This document shows, piece by piece, positions 31,254 through 34,778 of a stretch of DNA of 34,778 bases (its first letter is position 1; every line of letters begins with the position of its first letter). A program made the translations under genes and the position numbers. The DNA comes from Bradyrhizobium sp. CER78 (GTDB lineage: Bacteria; Pseudomonadota; Alphaproteobacteria; Rhizobiales; Xanthobacteraceae), in the NCBI RefSeq assembly GCF_029846235.1, contig NZ_JARVWP010000034.1, positions 1-34,778 of the forward strand, given 5' to 3'. The notes beneath the pieces are model-generated. The model was given only the letters and a program-made list of their open reading frames with translations, was not told where the DNA came from and made no database searches.

Positions 31254-32214
31254 TGCCGACGCCGGCAAGGCTGCCAGGCGATCCGATCCCTTTGCTCCGC
31301 TGACGTCGGAATGGCTCGATGTCGGCGACGGCCACAACCTGCACGTCGAGAGCGTCGGGCGCGAAGGCGGCATCCCGGCGGTCTATCTGCATGGCGGCCC
31401 GGGCGGCGGGTGCCAGCCGGATCATCGCCGGCTGTTCGATCCCGAGCGCTTCCACGCCGTGCTGTTCGACCAGCGCGGCTGCGGCCGCAGCCGGCCGAAG
31501 GGCAGCCGCGACCACAACACGACGCAGCATCTGATCGCCGACATGGAGAAGATCCGCGAACGCTTCGGCTTTGCGCGCTGGATGGTGGCCGGCGGCTCCT
31601 GGGGCGCGACGCTGGCGCTGGCCTATGCAGAGGCCCACCCCGAGCGCGTCAGCGGCCTTGCGCTGCGCGCGACATTCCTCGGCACGGCCGAGGAGCTGGA
31701 GGACGTCTTCCTGCGCGCCTTGCCGCGCTTCTATCCCGATCTCTCGGAAGATTTCCTGAACTTCCTGCCCGAGGATGAGCGTGCGGCGCCGCTTGCGGCC
31801 TATTACCGCCGCATCCTCGATCCCGACGCCGCCGTGCATGCGCCGGCCGCACGGGCCTGGCACGACACCGAACGCGTGCTGTCGGAGCACACCCCGAAGC
31901 AGACGCGGCTCGATCTCAAGGCCTCAGGCGCCCTGCCCTCGACGCCGTTCATGGAGGCGCACTACTTCGCCAACGATTGCTTCATGCGGCCGCGCCAGCT
32001 GATGAACGAGGCCGGCAAGCTCGCCGGGATTCCCGGCATCCTGGTGCAGGGCCGCTACGATCTGCTGTGCCCGTCCGCGACATCGCACGCACTCGCCGCG
32101 CGCTGGCCGGGCAGCGAGGTCCGCATCGTCGATGGGGCGGGCCACATCCTCTACGATCCCGGCATCCGCAACGCGGTGATGAAGTCGATCGCGGATCTGG
32201 CGGCAAGACAGTGA
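31243..32214 (+). CDS. pip: Proline iminopeptidase (S33 family), last gene of pqq operon
   Basis: A 323-residue alpha/beta hydrolase of the prolyl aminopeptidase family, releasing N-terminal proline from peptides. Motifs: oxyanion HGGPGGGCQPDHRRLFDP and VLFDQRGCGRSRPKG, nucleophile GGSWGATLALAYA, acid GRYDLLCP and base GAGHILYDP. No signal peptide. The ATG lies inside the last codons of pqqE (11-base overlap) after AGGAAAG, so it is made together with PqqE. A role in trimming PqqA-derived peptides is attractive, since no pqqF/pqqG protease gene is in view, but a general peptidase role is equally possible. Confidence 0.9.
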   Translation: MAPDADAGKAARRSDPFAPLTSEWLDVGDGHNLHVESVGREGGIPAVYLHGGPGGGCQPDHRRLFDPERFHAVLFDQRGCGRSRPKGSRDHNTTQHLIADMEKIRERFGFARWMVAGGSWGATLALAYAEAHPERVSGLALRATFLGTAEELEDVFLRALPRFYPDLSEDFLNFLPEDERAAPLAAYYRRILDPDAAVHAPAARAWHDTERVLSEHTPKQTRLDLKASGALPSTPFMEAHYFANDCFMRPRQLMNEAGKLAGIPGILVQGRYDLLCPSATSHALAARWPGSEVRIVDGAGHILYDPGIRNAVMKSIADLAARQ

Positions 32215-32406
32215 CACGGGCACCCGGCATTCTTCCGCGTGTCGGCTGACAAGGGTAAAACGGCCCCCACCGAGCATCGGCAAGATCGACGCAATTGACC
32301 CAATGCGGTCCTGGGAAAGCTGCGCAAGTCAGGAAGCCGGTCTTCTCACAAAAACCGCGTTGCGGTACTCTGGCCCCTCGTATCGGCCGGAACGTCGGAG
32401 ATTGCG

Positions 32407-33705
32407 ATGTTGGTGCCAGTAACACGCTACGCCAAGAGCGGCGATGTGCACATCGCCTACCAGGTGTTTGGCAACGGGACGACCAACCTGGTGTTCGTGC
32501 CCGGTTTTATTTCCCACATCGAGAATTACTGGGAGCATCCCGATACGGCTCGATGGCTGCTTGGTCTGGGGCGTTTCGCGCGCGTGATAATGTTCGACAA
32601 GCGGGGCACGGGACTCTCAGATCCTGTGCGCGAAATACCGCCATTAGATCTTCGTATGGACGATGTCCGCGCTGTCATGGACGCGGCTGGCTGTGAAAGT
32701 GCGGCAGTGCTGGGCGTGTCGGAAGGTGGTGCGTTGGCTGCGTTGTTCGCTGCAACTTACCCTCAGCGATGCCAGCGGCTTGTGCTCTACGGGGCCTTTG
32801 CACGTTGCCCGATCACAACAGAAGCTCTTAAGCCGCTCTTCAAATATATCGATCGGGCCTGGGGAAACGGCCTCAGCTTGCCGTGGTTTGCGCCATCCCG
32901 CCAGACCGACCCCGCTATGCTGCAATGGTGGGGACGGTTCGAGCGGCTGGGTGGGAGCCCTGCGGCGGTCACGGCGGTGGTGCGGATGGCCACCGAAACA
33001 GATGTCAGCGATGTTTTGTCCTCCATTCGGGTGCCGACATTGGTCATCCACTGCAAGGAGGACACGCTTATCCCCATCGAGAGCGGACATTTATTTGCGC
33101 AAAACATCTCCGGCGCGCAATTGATTGAACTACCTGGGCAGGATCACCTCTTCTTTATTCACGAAAAGATCGTCGAATGCATCGAGGAGTTTCTTACCGG
33201 ATCCGTCTCGGGAGCTGAGAGCCATCGCGTGCTCGCGACCGTCCTGTTTACGGACATTGTAGGCTCGACTGCGCGCGCGGAGCAGATCGGCGACCGACGC
33301 TGGCTTGATCTGCTCGACGCGCATCACGCGGCGGTAAGACGTGAACTCGCGCGCTACCGGGGCAGCGAGGTCAAGTCGCTCGGAGATGGATTTCTCGCCA
33401 CTTTCGACGGGCCCGCACGCGCGGTCCGATGTGCTTGCGCGATCGCCGAGGCTATCCGCTCTCTGGGTATTGACGTCCGCTGCGGTCTGCATACCGGCGA
33501 GATCGAGATCGGAGACAGGGACGTGCAAGGTATTGCGGTCCACATTGCCGCCCGTATCTCTGCAGCAGCTTCGGCAGGTGAAATTCTTGTGTCACGAACC
33601 GTGAAGGACCTGGTCGCGGGCTCTGGCTTGCACTTCAGCGACCGAGGTGCGCATTCGTTCAAGGGGCTCCAGGACGCAATGGAGCTCTACGCAGCCTCAA
33701 GCTGA
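32407..33705 (+). CDS. Alpha/beta hydrolase - class III cyclase fusion
   Basis: A 432-residue soluble protein. Residues 1-265 are an alpha/beta hydrolase with a complete triad: Ser105 (GVSEGGA), Asp219 (CKEDTLIP), His247 (GQDHLFF). Residues 275-430 are a class III cyclase with metal Asp283 (LFTDIVGST) and Asp327 (SLGDGF) and Arg383; the usual transition-state Asn is His379 (GIAVHIAARIS), a substitution I associate with this fusion subfamily. Substrate and ligand are unknown. The codon use (more GGT, TTG, GTG and AT-ending codons) differs visibly from the pqq genes before it, so it may be of separate origin. The start ATG 32407 follows GGAG. Confidence 0.9.
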   Translation: MLVPVTRYAKSGDVHIAYQVFGNGTTNLVFVPGFISHIENYWEHPDTARWLLGLGRFARVIMFDKRGTGLSDPVREIPPLDLRMDDVRAVMDAAGCESAAVLGVSEGGALAALFAATYPQRCQRLVLYGAFARCPITTEALKPLFKYIDRAWGNGLSLPWFAPSRQTDPAMLQWWGRFERLGGSPAAVTAVVRMATETDVSDVLSSIRVPTLVIHCKEDTLIPIESGHLFAQNISGAQLIELPGQDHLFFIHEKIVECIEEFLTGSVSGAESHRVLATVLFTDIVGSTARAEQIGDRRWLDLLDAHHAAVRRELARYRGSEVKSLGDGFLATFDGPARAVRCACAIAEAIRSLGIDVRCGLHTGEIEIGDRDVQGIAVHIAARISAAASAGEILVSRTVKDLVAGSGLHFSDRGAHSFKGLQDAMELYAASS

Positions 33706-33956
33706 GGCCGGCGACAACCTCGATCACTACCTTCTTGCAGAGTCCGGAAGTGGCCCATAAGCGAAGTTCGCCCTGACCATCGGAACGTCGGCTTGTTGAT
33801 GTAAAGCGGAGCAATCTCCCCGATCGAGATGAGTTGCTTTTGACCGGATTTCGTCGCGACGCCAATGTAAGCCGCGTGCTCTAGGCGGCGTAGTCAAGCC
33901 GGCGGAATTCTCGGAGAGCTGTTGGCGGCGCCTGGACCGGCGGCCGACGCGGTTGC
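33706..33956. other. Non-coding stretch with probable decayed sequence
   Basis: I find no supportable gene. The stretch 33740-33880 (around GGAAGTGGCCCATAAGCGAA and GATGTAAAGCGGAGCAATC) resembles decayed intergenic sequence of the type scattered through Bradyrhizobium genomes, and the short minus-strand frame crossing it overlaps the cyclase 3' end. The left part may contain the end of the cyclase transcript. Confidence 0.35.
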
Positions 33957-34664
33957 CTATGCCGGCAGCACGATCACCTTCGTTTTGACGGGCGTTCGCG
34001 AATAGAGGTCAAGCATGTCCTGGCTGAGGAGGCCGGTACAGCCGCTCGTAATGCCGTTCCCGATCGTTTCGGGGTCGCTGGTGCTATAGATCGTGTAAAG
34101 CGTGTACACCCCATTTTGATAGAGGTAGAGCACGCGGGCACCGAGTGGATTGTCGAGACCTCCCGGCATGCCGCGAGCATATTTGCCCGCCTCCGGCTGG
34201 CGCGCGATCATCTCCTTGGGTGGCGTCCAGGTCGGCCATTCGGCTTTGCGGCCGACATAAGCCTCCCCGCTCCACCGGAACCCATCGCGGCCGACATTGG
34301 CGCCATAGCGGGTCGCGTTTCCCTCACCTTCAACGCGGTAGACATAGTACTTGCTGGGATCGACGATGATCGTACCGGGCGCCTCATTGCTGTCGTACTT
34401 CACTGTCTTGCGAAAATATTTCGGATCGACCTTGCGGACATCGACCGCAGGGATCGGGAATTTCTCGTCGGGCACGGGCCCGTAGACCTTCTCCGCCTCG
34501 GCCAGGCTCATGTAGTCGGACGCGCAACCAGCCAGGCTAAGCGCGGCGAGACCGGCAGCGGAGCCGAACAGAAACGCCCGGCGGTCGACAAGCCGCGAGC
34601 GATGACCGGGCAGAGCCCCCTCACCCGTCGCGCCGGCGTCGGCAATTCCACGGTCCATCAACAT
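33957..34664 (-). CDS. L,D-transpeptidase-like (YkuD) Tat lipoprotein, atypical active site
   Basis: A 235-residue envelope protein. The N-terminus has a twin-arginine signal (DRRAFLFGSAAGLAALSLAGC, Arg28-Arg29) ending in a lipobox with Cys47, so it is probably a Tat-exported lipoprotein. The YkuD domain (about 98-232) includes IIVDPSKYYVYRV, GMPGGLDNPLGARVLYLY and the nucleophile Cys209 in GITSGCTGLLSQDMLDLY. In paralogs the active site reads HGT...SSGCIRM; here the His position is Tyr193 (TIYST) and the Arg after Cys is missing (CTG). It may be inactive or altered in specificity. The start may be ATG 34664 or 34658. Confidence 0.85.
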   Translation of the reverse strand: MLMDRGIADAGATGEGALPGHRSRLVDRRAFLFGSAAGLAALSLAGCASDYMSLAEAEKVYGPVPDEKFPIPAVDVRKVDPKYFRKTVKYDSNEAPGTIIVDPSKYYVYRVEGEGNATRYGANVGRDGFRWSGEAYVGRKAEWPTWTPPKEMIARQPEAGKYARGMPGGLDNPLGARVLYLYQNGVYTLYTIYSTSDPETIGNGITSGCTGLLSQDMLDLYSRTPVKTKVIVLPA

Positions 34665-34745
34665 GATTTCGGATTTCCCCTTGTCCCGTCATACGCCCGG
34701 AGCAGACTTTGGCATACCGCAGGAAGGTGGAGAAAAAGTTCTTCG

Positions 34746-34778
34746 TCAGCCGGGGTCGAAAATCTCCTTGACGAACGC
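34746..34778 (-). CDS. Possible 3' end of a gene cut by the window edge
   Basis: On the minus strand the last bases of the window read GCG TTC GTC AAG GAG ATT, then TTC GAC CCC GGC TGA, an open stretch of ten codons ending in a stop 82 bases before the L,D-transpeptidase-like gene on the same strand. The codons are GC-ending as in real genes here. Too short to identify; it could be chance. Confidence 0.3.
   Translation of the reverse strand, partial: AFVKEIFDPG

Noticed and set aside
33659..33865. 68-codon minus-strand frame
   Set aside because: Overlaps the cyclase 3' end and low-complexity decayed sequence; Ser/Arg-rich, no ribosome-binding site.

Overview
The window is GC-rich alphaproteobacterial chromosome, most likely Bradyrhizobium or a close relative. 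Three things point there. The D-tartrate dehydratase at 21454-22623 has the length (389 aa) and active-site numbering of the Bradyrhizobium japonicum enzyme. Palindromic intergenic repeats of the Bradyrhizobium/Rhodopseudomonas type lie between many genes. The gene content (pqqABCDE, PQQ-dependent dehydrogenase, intracellular PHB depolymerase, malonyl-CoA decarboxylase, many solute-binding proteins) suits a soil oligotroph. I see no rRNA, tRNA, CRISPR array or transposase.

Layout. 1-6.5 kb: AraC-type regulator plus transglutaminase-like protein (minus), divergent from a LivK-type binding protein and an enolase-superfamily enzyme (plus), then small proteins and a cupin. 6.8-9.9 kb: a glutathione S-transferase behind a consensus sigma-54 promoter, divergent from a PHB depolymerase, then an orphan ModA-like protein. 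10-12.9 kb: a minus-strand unit of an FNT channel and a membrane-anchored PP2C/Ser-Thr kinase fusion, with a second sigma-54 promoter and a structured leader. 13-18.5 kb: orphan amino-acid binding protein, DUF4399 protein, a class III cyclase joined through a membrane helix to an FGE-like domain, and an MFS/AraC divergent pair. 18.7-21.3 kb: malonyl-CoA decarboxylase and a polytopic membrane protein behind palindromic operators. 21.4-24.9 kb: tarD and a coupled amidase - glutathione peroxidase - DUF3297 unit.

24.9-32.2 kb is the functional core. A diheme cytochrome c and a PQQ-type sugar dehydrogenase (minus) face the cofactor operon pqqA-B-C-D-E (plus), whose last gene is an overlapping proline iminopeptidase. 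Cofactor synthesis, a periplasmic quinoprotein and a likely electron acceptor are therefore side by side. A two-hairpin repeat lies between pqqC and pqqD. The right end (32.4-34.8 kb) has an alpha/beta-hydrolase-cyclase fusion with different codon use and a Tat-lipoprotein L,D-transpeptidase-like protein lacking the usual active-site His.

The best candidates for something under-described are the sigma-54-driven FNT + phosphatase/kinase module, the cyclase-TM-FGE protein, and the peptidase coupled to pqqE. All functions are read from motifs and context; no database search was possible.
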